From positions 1 through 11,360 of the forward strand of contig JAJQID010000024.1 in assembly GCA_021199405.1 (NCBI GenBank): a stretch of DNA of 11,360 bases, in the 5' to 3' direction. Under the pieces are notes generated by a model that saw nothing but the letters and a program-made list of their open reading frames with translations, had not been told where the DNA came from and did not search any database. The position numbers and the translations under genes were made by a program. Below, piece after piece: positions 1-6,932 of this stretch. The number at the start of each line of letters is the position of its first letter. The first letter of the stretch is position 1. The DNA is from Lachnospiraceae bacterium (GTDB taxonomy: Bacteria; Bacillota; Clostridia; Lachnospirales; Lachnospiraceae).

Positions 1-879
1 CTCTGGGAAGTATACCGTCAGCAGTATGACGCTATGTATCTGCTGAAGGATAATTATCTGCATTACGAGTATACCTATGTGGAGGGAGAACTGCCCGGAG
101 AGGATGATATCAAGCTCAGCTGGAATACGGATTATTTCCTGGAATTTGCGAAGGATATGAAGACAATGGCTGACGCCGGCTGCTGGTCCCGCAGCGCGCT
201 GTCCAACACGATTTCGGATGATGACGCTTTTGCCGCTCTTCAGGGCTCTTCCATTGCCTGGAACGGAACGGTATATAACTATATGAGGCTGGCGGAGGAA
301 AGCGAGGGCGTGGTATGCGCCGCCTATGACCTGACGAAGGACAATATTGTGGCCTGTGAGGAATACAATAATTCGGACATGGCCATTGCGGCGGCTTCCA
401 AAGATCCGGAGCGCACAGCGATGATCCTTGATATCCTGAAGATGGATACCTATGTGAATAAGCTTGTCACCCTGGGAATTGAGGGAGAGCATTATTCCAT
501 AGATGGTTTTGAATATCAGAAGCTGGACGCAGCGGATAATTATCCGGCCAACAGTACCGCTCTGTCCTGGGGCGTCAACAATGGTCTGTACCAGGAAACC
601 GGTGTGGAGGAGCGCGAGCAGACAATGGTGGATTCATGGGAACCCAGAATTGTTTCCAATCCAACGGTCACATTTGTGTTTAACGACGCGTCCGTATCCG
701 ATTATACCTCAGCGTGCAAGTCTGTCCTTGGGGAATACGTGCCATCTCTTCAGCTGGGCCTGGTGGATGATGTGGAAGCCTACCTTGCGGAAATGAACGC
801 GAAGCTGGAAACGGCGGGAATAGGAGTCGTGGAGGAGGAACTGTTCGCTCAGTACAGTGAATGGGTTGCGACCCGCTGA
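1..879 (+). CDS. Sugar ABC transporter solute-binding protein, C-terminal part (gene starts before the window)
   Basis: The frame is open from base 1, so this is the last 292 codons of a longer gene; the first in-window ATG (34) is not the start. The product should be the extracellular lipoprotein that captures a sugar or oligosaccharide for the two permeases encoded just downstream. About the last 110 residues resemble the DUF3502 tail of LplA/YtcQ-type binding proteins: an N-x-T-x-L-S-W-G segment, a W-E-P-R-I-V-S-N-P-x-V-x-F-V-F-N block and a closing A-G-I-x-x-V-x-x-E-x-x-x-Q-Y-x-E-W motif. Family members are about 500-550 residues, so roughly 200 N-terminal residues with the signal peptide lie outside the window. 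The order binding protein, permease, permease is the usual LplABC order. The ligand cannot be read from this fragment. Confidence 0.85.
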   Translation, partial: LWEVYRQQYDAMYLLKDNYLHYEYTYVEGELPGEDDIKLSWNTDYFLEFAKDMKTMADAGCWSRSALSNTISDDDAFAALQGSSIAWNGTVYNYMRLAEESEGVVCAAYDLTKDNIVACEEYNNSDMAIAAASKDPERTAMILDILKMDTYVNKLVTLGIEGEHYSIDGFEYQKLDAADNYPANSTALSWGVNNGLYQETGVEEREQTMVDSWEPRIVSNPTVTFVFNDASVSDYTSACKSVLGEYVPSLQLGLVDDVEAYLAEMNAKLETAGIGVVEEELFAQYSEWVATR

Positions 880-956
880 GATAAACGATATAAAGTCGCT
901 TACTGTACGCGGTCAGCGAGAATCCGGGCTGCGTCCCCTGAGTTGAAATGAAATAA

Positions 957-996
957 GGGGAGGGGCTTTCCGTCTGCGGAGGTTCCTTCCCTCTCT
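957..996 (+). other. Possible stem-loop between binding-protein and permease genes
   Basis: In the 140-base gap after the binding-protein gene, bases 957-965 (GGGGAGGGG) can pair with 988-996 (TCCCTCTCT) using three G-U pairs. The loop holds a small inner hairpin, TCCG-TCTG-CGGA (969-980). The structure ends 13 bases before the permease ribosome binding site. Hairpins here often stabilise the binding-protein mRNA or reduce read-through to the permeases; that role is inference. No T-run follows, so it is not a canonical terminator. Confidence 0.3.
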
Positions 997-1019
997 CTTT
1001 TCGTTTGTTGGGAGGAAAA

Positions 1020-1973
1020 ATGGGAAAAAACAAAAAAAGCAAGACAATAGGTCCGCCGAAGATGCCGTTCTGGAAGGTGGTCAGAAAGCACTGGATGCTG
1101 CTTCTGATGCTGCTGCCGGCGGTGATATATGTCATTATTTTCAGCTATGCTCCGATGACCGGGATTGTACTGGCGTTCAAAAAGTACAATTACCAGGGAG
1201 GAATCTATTTCTCCCCGTGGAACGGGCTGAACAATTTTAAAGCCTTATTTATTTCGGGAAAGCTGGGCATGGTGACCAGAAATACGATTCTGTACAATAT
1301 CGCCTTTATCACCCTGGGCGTGGTCATGGAAATGGGAGCGGCCATCCTTTTGAATGAAATCGGCGCGAAGGTGTTTAAGAAGGTGTCACAGTCGCTTATG
1401 TTTCTGCCTTATTTTGTAAGCTGGGTTGTGGTGGGGGCGATTGTTTATAATCTGTTTAACTTTGAGCGGGGTGTGGTGAACAATGTGCTTGTTTCTCTTG
1501 GGCTGGACAGATTTGACCTGTATAATACGCCTCTGGCATGGCCTTTTTTACTGACACTTTTAAAAATATGGAAGCAGACCGGATATGGGTCGGTGGTTTA
1601 CCTGGCCGCGATCACATCCATGGATCAGGAAATGTTTGAGGCGGCGTCCTTAGACGGGGCAAACTCCTGGCAGAAGATCCGGTATCTTACCATTCCATCC
1701 CTGAGACCGACCATGATGACGCTGGTGCTTCTTGCCATTGGGAATATTTTCCGGGGAGATTTCGGATTATTCTACCAGACAGTGAAATCCAGCTCTCTTC
1801 TGACGCCGGTAACGGATGTGATTGATACCTATGTATTCCGGCTGTTGATATCGAATGGAGACATCGGCGTATCCGCGGCGGCCGGGCTGTATCAGTCTGT
1901 GCTCTGCTTTATTACGATTATGATCGCAAACAGCCTGGTGAAAAAAGTGAATCCGGACTATGCACTGTATTAA
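1020..1973 (+). CDS. Carbohydrate ABC transporter permease, LplB/YtcP type (first permease)
   Basis: This is a 317-residue integral membrane subunit of a sugar ABC importer. A basic N-terminus precedes the first membrane segment (about residues 25-45), and four to five more hydrophobic segments follow. The EAA loop that contacts the ATPase is at residues 207-230 (E-A-A-S-L-D-G-A, then I-P-S-L-R-P). Length and the N-terminal W-x-L-L-x-M-L-L-P-A segment fit the LplB group. ATG 1020 is chosen because GGGAGG (1010-1015) sits just upstream; an in-frame TTG at 1005 has no ribosome binding site. Spacing from GGGAGG to ATG is short (4 bases). The gene follows the binding-protein gene by 140 bases, and the second permease starts 13 bases after it. 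No ATPase gene is in the window; these importers often share an MsmX-type ATPase encoded elsewhere. Confidence 0.92.
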   Translation: MGKNKKSKTIGPPKMPFWKVVRKHWMLLLMLLPAVIYVIIFSYAPMTGIVLAFKKYNYQGGIYFSPWNGLNNFKALFISGKLGMVTRNTILYNIAFITLGVVMEMGAAILLNEIGAKVFKKVSQSLMFLPYFVSWVVVGAIVYNLFNFERGVVNNVLVSLGLDRFDLYNTPLAWPFLLTLLKIWKQTGYGSVVYLAAITSMDQEMFEAASLDGANSWQKIRYLTIPSLRPTMMTLVLLAIGNIFRGDFGLFYQTVKSSSLLTPVTDVIDTYVFRLLISNGDIGVSAAAGLYQSVLCFITIMIANSLVKKVNPDYALY

Positions 1974-1986
1974 AGGAGAACGGGAT

Positions 1987-2913
1987 ATGTCGAAAAACGA
2001 AGTTATTACTGTAAGAAAACATAAGAAACTGGGGGGCAGTGGAATATTAATGAATCTGGTATCCTATTCCCTGATCGGGTTATTTGCCCTGGCCTGCCTG
2101 ATCCCCTTTTATCTGGTCATCCTTGGCTCCTTTACCTCGGATACTTACATGATCAAAAACGGGTATCCGCTGTTTCCCACAGGAAGCTGGCAATTCAGTC
2201 TGGAGGGCTATAACCTCTGCCTGAAAAATCCAACGGAAATTATCAGCGCGTACGCCACCACAGCGGGAGTGACCATAACCGGAACCGTCATCGCGGTCTT
2301 CCTGGCGACGATGACTGGCTATGTGTTATCAAGGAAGGATTTCCCCTGGAGAAATCATTTTTCCTTTTTCTTTTTCTTCACCACACTGTTCAGCGGTGGG
2401 CTTGTGCCCTCCTATCTGCTGTGCACGCGTTACCTCGGATTTAAAAACAGCTATCGGGCTCTGATTCTGCCCATGGCGTTTTCTGTCTGGAATATGATTA
2501 TCGCCAAATCGTTTATGGCTGGAATCCCGGCATCGATCACCGAGTCCGCCAAGATGGACGGAGCCCATGACTTCCTGATCTATGTGAAACTCATTCTTCC
2601 CCTTTCCAAACCTCTGGTGGCAACGTTGAGTCTTTTTTCAGCGCTGGCCTATTGGAATGACTGGTATAACTGTATGCTTTATATTACGGATGATAACAAG
2701 TTCATGCTGCAGTACTATCTCCAGAGGATGCTGGGAAGCGCGGAGGCCATGCGCAGGGTGGCGGAGAATTCCGGAATCGCGATCACCACGGTGCCCTTGG
2801 AGAGTATGAAGATGGCAATGACGGTGATTGCTACCGGGCCGATTATCCTGCTGTATCCCTTTGTACAGCGGTATTTTGTGAAGGGGATGACTATTGGCGC
2901 AGTGAAGGGCTGA
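1987..2913 (+). CDS. Carbohydrate ABC transporter permease, YtcP/LplC type (second permease)
   Basis: This 308-residue membrane protein pairs with the preceding permease to form the channel. The first membrane segment is at about residues 25-47, and several more follow, including a phenylalanine-rich stretch near residues 124-135. The EAA loop is at residues 186-209 (E-S-A-K-M-D-G-A, then L-P-L-S-K-P). The C-terminus P-F-V-Q-R-Y-F-V-K-G-M-x-x-G-A-V-K-G is the typical end of this permease class. ATG 1987 is preferred: AAAGGAG (1972-1978) lies 8 bases upstream. An earlier in-frame ATG at 1960 would overlap the upstream gene and lacks a ribosome binding site. The tight spacing supports co-transcription and co-translation with the first permease. 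Confidence 0.92.
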   Translation: MSKNEVITVRKHKKLGGSGILMNLVSYSLIGLFALACLIPFYLVILGSFTSDTYMIKNGYPLFPTGSWQFSLEGYNLCLKNPTEIISAYATTAGVTITGTVIAVFLATMTGYVLSRKDFPWRNHFSFFFFFTTLFSGGLVPSYLLCTRYLGFKNSYRALILPMAFSVWNMIIAKSFMAGIPASITESAKMDGAHDFLIYVKLILPLSKPLVATLSLFSALAYWNDWYNCMLYITDDNKFMLQYYLQRMLGSAEAMRRVAENSGIAITTVPLESMKMAMTVIATGPIILLYPFVQRYFVKGMTIGAVKG

Positions 2914-3031
2914 GCAGGAGAATATGAGGGTCATTTTTTATGGGGGCGAGAACTGAAAAAAGATCGGCGGCAGGGTGAAGGACGCAAAAGCGGATTGCGC
3001 TGGATTGTTTTGAGAGAGGACAAAAGGACTT

Positions 3032-4354
3032 ATGCGTGAAATAAGGGAAAAGAATTTTACCTGCAGGAGGGACGGCCTGCTGATCAGGGGAATGGAGTTT
3101 TATCCGGAAAGCAGCGGGACAGGTGAAAGGTTTCCGGCAATCATTCTCAGCCATGGGTTTACGGGCAATTATACGGATGTGATCGGCTTCTGCCGTAAAT
3201 TCGCGGCATGGGGGTACGCCGCATTCTGCTTCAGCTTTTGCGGCGGCGGCAGAATTGGACAGCCCCCGGAGACCGCCAGCGAGGGCGACTCCAGAGACAT
3301 GACCCTTTATACGGAGGCGGCGGATCTTATTGCTGTGGTCGATTATGTGAAAAGTTCTGATCATGTGATGCCAGAGGAGATTATTCTGAGCGGCTTCAGC
3401 CAGGGGGGAATTGTGAGCGGACTGGCGGCGGCCAGGCGCCCCGGGGAGATCAAAAAACTGATTATGGTTTATCCGGCGCTTTGCATTCCGGATCACGCCA
3501 GGCGCGGCAGGCTGGGAGGCGCCAGGTATGATGTTTCTGATGTGCCGGAGGAGTTAGAGTGTCTTGTCACCGTGCTGGGCAGAGGGTTTTATGAGGAGGC
3601 TTCCCAGATGGATCCGTTCCTGGAGCTTGCCCCTTTCAAAGGCCCCGTTTTGATTTTGCAGGGAATGGAAGACCAGGTGGTCAATTATTCTTATGCGATC
3701 AGGGCGAAGGAAAATTATGAGCCGGGACAGTGCGCCCTGCAGCTGATGGAACGGATGGGGCATGGGCAGAATGAGCAGCAGGAGGAGAGTATGTTTGCTT
3801 CCATGCGTCAGTTTCTGGACGGCAGGAGGGAGATACTGACCTTTCATGTATTGATTACTCAGATCGACGAGACTGTGATTAAGGGAGGCATCGGAAAAAG
3901 CGGGGCGGCTCAGAAAGCCGGACAGACAGACAAGGCAGCAGTAGAAGAAGCCGAACAGACGGACAAGGCGGCAGCGGCAGGAACCATGCAGGAGACAGCT
4001 GAAGAGATCGTCCGAAAAAATCTGTATTTTACAGGCTATTGCAATACGGAGTATTTTCGTGGCGTCATTTTGCCGGGCGGCTGTGACTGCCAGGAGCATG
4101 TGGACGGGCAGTGTGTCAGTCTCAGGGCGGAGTATACCCTGTACGGGCTGGACAGGGATGGGAAAGCCTGTCATCTGCATGTGATCAACAGCCAGGCAGG
4201 AGAGGATTTTTGCCCGGTTATCAGCACGGACAGTGAGGCCCTCTCTTGGCTGAATACTGCGGATCTGACGGCGGTGCTTGAAGATGGAGCGGGCGGAGTT
4301 GTGGTTCGAGTCTACGCTTTTGGGAAGATTTCCGCGCCGGGATGTCCATGGTGA
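3032..4354 (+). CDS. Alpha/beta hydrolase fused to a C-terminal DUF3237-like domain
   Basis: The 440-residue product has two parts. Residues 1-268 form an alpha/beta hydrolase of the acyl/feruloyl-esterase-like kind: H-G-F-T-G oxyanion region at 41-45, nucleophile elbow G-F-S-Q-G-G with Ser123, probable acid Asp214 (G-M-E-D-Q) and His244 (G-H-G-Q). Residues 269-430 resemble DUF3237 (UPF0311), with V-I-L-P-G-G-C-D near 345-352, a Y-T-L-Y segment, W-L-N near 406-408 and a V-V-V-R-V-Y-A end. A low-complexity linker (about 286-326) interrupts the DUF3237 part after its first strand. There is no signal peptide, so it should be cytoplasmic. The start has AAAAGGA just upstream. It lies 118 bases after the permease gene with no visible terminator or promoter between. 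The family suggests carboxyl-ester hydrolysis; the substrate is unknown. DUF3237 has no settled function. Confidence 0.85.
   Translation: MREIREKNFTCRRDGLLIRGMEFYPESSGTGERFPAIILSHGFTGNYTDVIGFCRKFAAWGYAAFCFSFCGGGRIGQPPETASEGDSRDMTLYTEAADLIAVVDYVKSSDHVMPEEIILSGFSQGGIVSGLAAARRPGEIKKLIMVYPALCIPDHARRGRLGGARYDVSDVPEELECLVTVLGRGFYEEASQMDPFLELAPFKGPVLILQGMEDQVVNYSYAIRAKENYEPGQCALQLMERMGHGQNEQQEESMFASMRQFLDGRREILTFHVLITQIDETVIKGGIGKSGAAQKAGQTDKAAVEEAEQTDKAAAAGTMQETAEEIVRKNLYFTGYCNTEYFRGVILPGGCDCQEHVDGQCVSLRAEYTLYGLDRDGKACHLHVINSQAGEDFCPVISTDSEALSWLNTADLTAVLEDGAGGVVVRVYAFGKISAPGCPW
3922..3974 (+). repeat. Direct repeat (33-base period) inside the hydrolase linker
   Basis: Bases 3922-3941 and 3955-3974 are the same 20-base unit (ACAGAC-GACAAGGC-GCAG core) with two mismatches, offset by 33 bases or 11 codons. 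It encodes Q-T-D-K-A-A at residues 298-303 and again at 309-314. The duplication builds the Ala/Glu/Lys-rich linker between or within the two domains. Confidence 0.8.
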
Positions 4355-4435
4355 CACGCAAGGCTCGGGATGTCTGCGGCGACATATCGGGCGCAGGGTT
4401 TCCGCAGCGCGAAGAGTATGGGAAGGAGTTCTGGT

Positions 4436-5227
4436 ATGGCATTGTATCGGTTTGAATTTCTGTCAGGGGTGCTGGGGGAGATGACAAACGTTTCCCTCGC
4501 TGTCCCGATGAGAGAAACAGGAAGAGAAATGGTCCGTGAGGGCCGGAAATTTAAGGTGATCTATCTGCTTCACGGCGGGAGTGGAGACAGTATTTCCTTT
4601 CTCAAGGATACAGGGATTGAGAGGTACTCCGAGCAGGGGAACTTTGCGGTAGTTATGCCGGAGGTACGCAACAGCTACTACTGTGACATGGTAAAAGGAC
4701 TGCCTTTCTTTACATATCTGAGCGAGGAGCTGCCCCAAGTCATAGAGAAGCTTTTCCCAATCTCTGAAAAGAGGGAGGATCATTTCCTGATGGGAAATTC
4801 CATGGGAGCGCAGGGCACCATTAAATGGGCGCTGAGAAGACCTGATTTCTTTGAGGCCGCGGCGGGAATGTCAGGGATGGGCTCCCTGGATGATCTGGGT
4901 TTTTTCGACCGGTTTGAGGATGACAGTTATCGCACCAATCCGTTTCGCGCCTCCTTTGGCAGCATAGAGGAGTATTATGAAAGCGAAAATGATATTAAAT
5001 TTCTGGCCAGGAGGCTGGTGAAATCAGGAGAGAGGATTCCGCGCTTATTTTCCTGTTGCGGAACGGAGGATTTCACCTACGAGGGCTGCGCTGCCTTTGT
5101 GAAATATGCAGAGAAAATCGGGCTGCCGATTCAATTTGAGGAAGGCCCCGGGGAGCATACCTATGATTTCTGGGACCGCTGGATGAAATATATTATTTCC
5201 TGGTTTGGACTTGGGGAGGTGCTCTGA
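4436..5227 (+). CDS. Esterase family protein (esterase D type, PF00756), first of a tandem pair
   Basis: This is a 263-residue alpha/beta hydrolase of the esterase D / feruloyl-esterase-like family. Visible marks are Y-L-L-H-G-G (43-48), nucleophile elbow G-N-S-M-G-A-Q-G with Ser122, acid Asp212 in G-T-E-D-F and His241 in P-G-E-H-T-Y-D-F-W. ATG 4436 is chosen because AAGGAG (4423-4428) lies 7 bases upstream and the product then begins M-A-L-Y-R-F like its neighbour. An earlier in-frame ATG at 4370 adds 22 residues unlike the family. There is no signal peptide, so it should be cytoplasmic. The residue after the elbow glycine is Ala, where family members, including the neighbour, usually have Gly. 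It starts 81 bases after the hydrolase-DUF3237 gene and overlaps the next esterase start by one base. Likely activity is hydrolysis of short acyl or phenolic esters on imported sugars; this is inference. Confidence 0.88.
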   Translation: MALYRFEFLSGVLGEMTNVSLAVPMRETGREMVREGRKFKVIYLLHGGSGDSISFLKDTGIERYSEQGNFAVVMPEVRNSYYCDMVKGLPFFTYLSEELPQVIEKLFPISEKREDHFLMGNSMGAQGTIKWALRRPDFFEAAAGMSGMGSLDDLGFFDRFEDDSYRTNPFRASFGSIEEYYESENDIKFLARRLVKSGERIPRLFSCCGTEDFTYEGCAAFVKYAEKIGLPIQFEEGPGEHTYDFWDRWMKYIISWFGLGEVL

Positions 5228-6045
5228 TGGCTTTTTTGAGGCTCAATTACAATTCCACACTGTTAGGGTATCAGACGAATGTAAACATGATTCTTCCGTT
5301 TGAGCGAAAGATGATCCGGGAGGGAGTCATCGACGTTTCCGAGCGGTATCCTGTGTTGTATCTGCTGCATGGAGGCGGCGGCAACCAGGACGACTGGGTG
5401 CGTTATACCTCCATTGAGCGCTACGCGGAGAAATATCAGATCGCTGTCGTGATGCCGGACGTTGGCGGCAACAGCTTTTACGCGGATATGAAATACGGCT
5501 ATCCCTATTTTCAGTATCTGACGACAGAGTTGCCGGAATGGGCGGAGAGCTACTTTCCCATCGGAGGGAAAAGAGAAAAACGGTTTGTGGCGGGCCTTTC
5601 CATGGGCGGCTATGGCAGCCTGAAGTGGGGTCTGAACCGTCCTGAATTCTTTTGTTACGCGGCGGACTTTTCCGGCGCGTCCCTGATTACGCACCTGTTT
5701 TCGGAGACCGGCTTCGCGGGCGGAGGTGAAAGGGGCGCCAACAGCACACTGGTGAGAAACTGGGGGAGCATGGAAGAGCTTGAGGGCAGCGGAAGTGATA
5801 CCAGATATCTGCTGGAGCAGGCAGCGAAGCATAAGGAGCAGCTTCCGGGACTGTATGTGTGTATTGGAACGGAAGATTTTTCTTATGAATATACAAAGGA
5901 GTTCATGGAATACGCTGGAAAGCTGGGGCTGGATATCGAGTACGAGGAAGGACCGGGTGAGCATAACTGGGATTTCTGGGATACTTATATTTTAAGGTAT
6001 ATTGAAAAATATGCGGGCGCGTATCCGGAAGAGCTGATCCGATAG
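5227..6045 (+). CDS. Esterase family protein (esterase D type, PF00756), second of a tandem pair
   Basis: This 272-residue alpha/beta hydrolase is a paralogue of the upstream esterase, with the same block order throughout. Marks are Y-L-L-H-G-G-G-G (45-52), canonical elbow G-L-S-M-G-G-Y-G with Ser125, acid Asp217 (G-T-E-D-F) and His246 (P-G-E-H-N-W-D-F-W). The start ATG overlaps the previous stop as TGATG, and GGAGGT (5215-5220) lies 6 bases upstream inside the preceding gene, which points to translational coupling. No signal peptide is seen. It is the last intact gene of the operon; tandem stops TAG-TAA end it, and degraded DNA begins just beyond. The complete triad suggests it is active. 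The substrate class (acetyl, feruloyl or another ester) cannot be told from sequence. Confidence 0.92.
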   Translation: MAFLRLNYNSTLLGYQTNVNMILPFERKMIREGVIDVSERYPVLYLLHGGGGNQDDWVRYTSIERYAEKYQIAVVMPDVGGNSFYADMKYGYPYFQYLTTELPEWAESYFPIGGKREKRFVAGLSMGGYGSLKWGLNRPEFFCYAADFSGASLITHLFSETGFAGGGERGANSTLVRNWGSMEELEGSGSDTRYLLEQAAKHKEQLPGLYVCIGTEDFSYEYTKEFMEYAGKLGLDIEYEEGPGEHNWDFWDTYILRYIEKYAGAYPEELIR

Positions 6046-6138
6046 TAACAACCGCCCCATTTCCCTGCGCGGCACCGTTGACTGCGCCCAAGACATGCTG
6101 ACCGGTTACCCGCGCCATGGACAAAGCCTCCTGGCTCC

Positions 6139-6258
6139 AGAGGATTTATCCGCGCCTCCGGTGACCTGACGCTGAAATTTTATAAGGAAGAAATCGAGGC
6201 GGCCCTGCGCACCGAAGGCTTCGGCGGCTTCGAGCTCCTTACCTCTGATTTTTGCTAA
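6139..6258 (+). pseudogene. Remnant of a glycoside hydrolase (probably GH2-type) gene
   Basis: One frame from 6139 encodes R-A-S-G-D-L-T-L-K-F-Y-K-E-E-I-E-A-A-L-R and continues to G-F-G-G-F-E-L-L. This matches my memory of the late TIM-barrel region of GH2-type beta-galactosidase-like enzymes, where a K-E-E-I-E-A-A-L-R helix is followed by G-F-Q-L-L-D-L-Q-D. Similarity stops after F-E-L-L at about 6238, where the 3' end of the LysR pseudogene begins. There is no start codon, ribosome binding site or catalytic residue. Upstream bases 6046-6138 give no convincing extension, only possible frameshifted scraps. It was probably once part of the same sugar-use locus. The family call is from memory and unverified. 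Confidence 0.55.
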
Positions 6259-6628
6259 ACCGCTCCTTCAACAGATCAATCAGCCTCTCAGCAATTGGCG
6301 TAAAAACCTGATACTTCTTCCAGATAGCTCTCTGTTTTCCGCTCCGCACATCACCGCCCGTCACATCATTCAAAGACTGAAATTCTCCCACGGTCTTATC
6401 TGCCATATCCAGAATATCCTCCGTTCGCTTGCGCAGCAAAATTCCTTCTTCAGTCAGATGTACATTGTAATTGCCCTGGACAAACAGCTTACACCCCAGT
6501 TCGGCTTCCAGCTCTTTGAGCTGTTTCGACAGGGTTGGCTGGGAAATATGCAGTGCTCTGGCCGCATCTGTAATGCTGCCCTCTCTGGCGACCTATATAA
6601 AATAACGTAAAACTCTCAGCTCCATCAT
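6239..6628 (-). pseudogene. LysR-type transcriptional regulator, broken by an amber codon and an internal deletion
   Basis: Read on the minus strand from ATG 6628 or 6625 (GGAG upstream), the frame starts M-E-L-R-V-L-R-Y-F-I and then hits TAG at 6595-6593. It continues in the same frame as V-A-R-E-G-S-I-T-D-A-A with the helix-turn-helix H-I-S-Q-P-T-L-S-K-Q-L. Homologues usually have Glu or Ala at the stop position, so GAG to TAG is the likely change. After G-G-D-V (end of the DNA-binding part and linker) the frame jumps near 6345 to W-K-K-Y-Q-V-F-T-P-I-A-E-R, the normal LysR C-terminus. About 130 codons remain where about 300 are usual, so roughly 170 codons of the effector domain are gone, in frame. 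It lies divergent to the flavodoxin-AKR operon, which it probably once controlled. Confidence 0.88.
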
Positions 6629-6708
6629 ATGATCTCCGTTTTCTTTTTGATTCCATATGATCCCCCGGATTTCCTCATAGAGCGCCCTGCGGGTGTTCGC
6701 GCTTTGGT

Positions 6709-6741
6709 CTTCGCTGCACTGCGGTCCGCGCTGCACCGAAG
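6709..6741. repeat. Imperfect inverted repeat in the LysR leader region
   Basis: Bases 6709-6724 (CTTCGCTGCACTGCGG) and 6726-6741 (CCGCGCTGCACCGAAG) are inverted copies matching at 13 of 16 positions around one central base. It lies in a GC-rich patch in the 304-base gap between the LysR start and the next gene. No T-run follows on either strand. Confidence 0.6.
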
Positions 6742-6758
6742 GCGTCCCTTGTGGAAAC

Positions 6759-6777
6759 GGATGTCCCCCGGACATCC
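6759..6777. repeat. Perfect 8-bp hairpin GGATGTCC-CCC-GGACATCC
   Basis: Bases 6759-6766 and 6770-6777 are perfectly complementary with a 3-base loop. It is 17 bases from the neighbouring inverted repeat. Both would fall in the 5' untranslated leader of the LysR transcript if the candidate minus-strand promoter is right. No poly-T tract follows, so it is not an intrinsic terminator. The rest of the gap (6629-6708) shows no gene. Confidence 0.6.
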
Positions 6778-6810
6778 AGCGCCTCCCGGAATCCTGGTAT
6801 CATCATTAGT

Positions 6811-6849
6811 TTATGAACTCATTATAACGCATTCAGATATTCCAATAAA
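6811..6849 (-). promoter_or_regulatory. Candidate LysR promoter with an overlapping TTAT-N9-ATAA dyad
   Basis: On the minus strand a perfect TATAAT (6826-6821) follows a weak TTTATT (6849-6844) at 17 bases. The dyad TTAT-N9-ATAA (6811-6827) overlaps the -10. LysR-type regulators often bind T-N11-A dyads in the space shared with a divergent target and repress themselves, so this is a plausible old operator. That role is inferred only from position and symmetry. Confidence 0.4.
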
Positions 6850-6876
6850 GAATAACCAGAAATAGAAACTAAGTAT

Positions 6877-6905
6877 TTGCCATTATTTCCGCTTCGATAT
6901 AAAAT
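6877..6905 (+). promoter_or_regulatory. Promoter for the small-protein / flavodoxin-AKR operon
   Basis: TTGCCA (6877-6882) and TAAAAT (6900-6905) are separated by 17 bases, each one mismatch from consensus. Transcription would start near 6912, about 20 bases before the ATG at 6933. It is divergent to the LysR promoter. Confidence 0.65.
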
Positions 6906-6932
6906 AAAAAAAATCGAGGGAGGTGAGCAGAC

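Noticed and set aside
4300..4455. An alternate frame over the end of the hydrolase-DUF3237 gene reads protein-like, ending K-E-F-W-Y-G-I-V-S-V before TGA.
   Set aside because: The main frame already completes the domain with V-V-V-R-V-Y-A, and the alternate frame has no start or ribosome binding site. A late frameshift is possible but unsupported.
5263..5964. A long (233-codon) minus-strand ORF inside the second esterase gene.
   Set aside because: It is antisense to a well-supported esterase with a full triad. It has no motif and no ribosome binding site.
6593..6775. A 60-codon minus-strand ORF upstream of and including the LysR N-terminus.
   Set aside because: Only its last 11 or so codons are the real LysR start. 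The rest is leader DNA with hairpins and non-protein-like composition.
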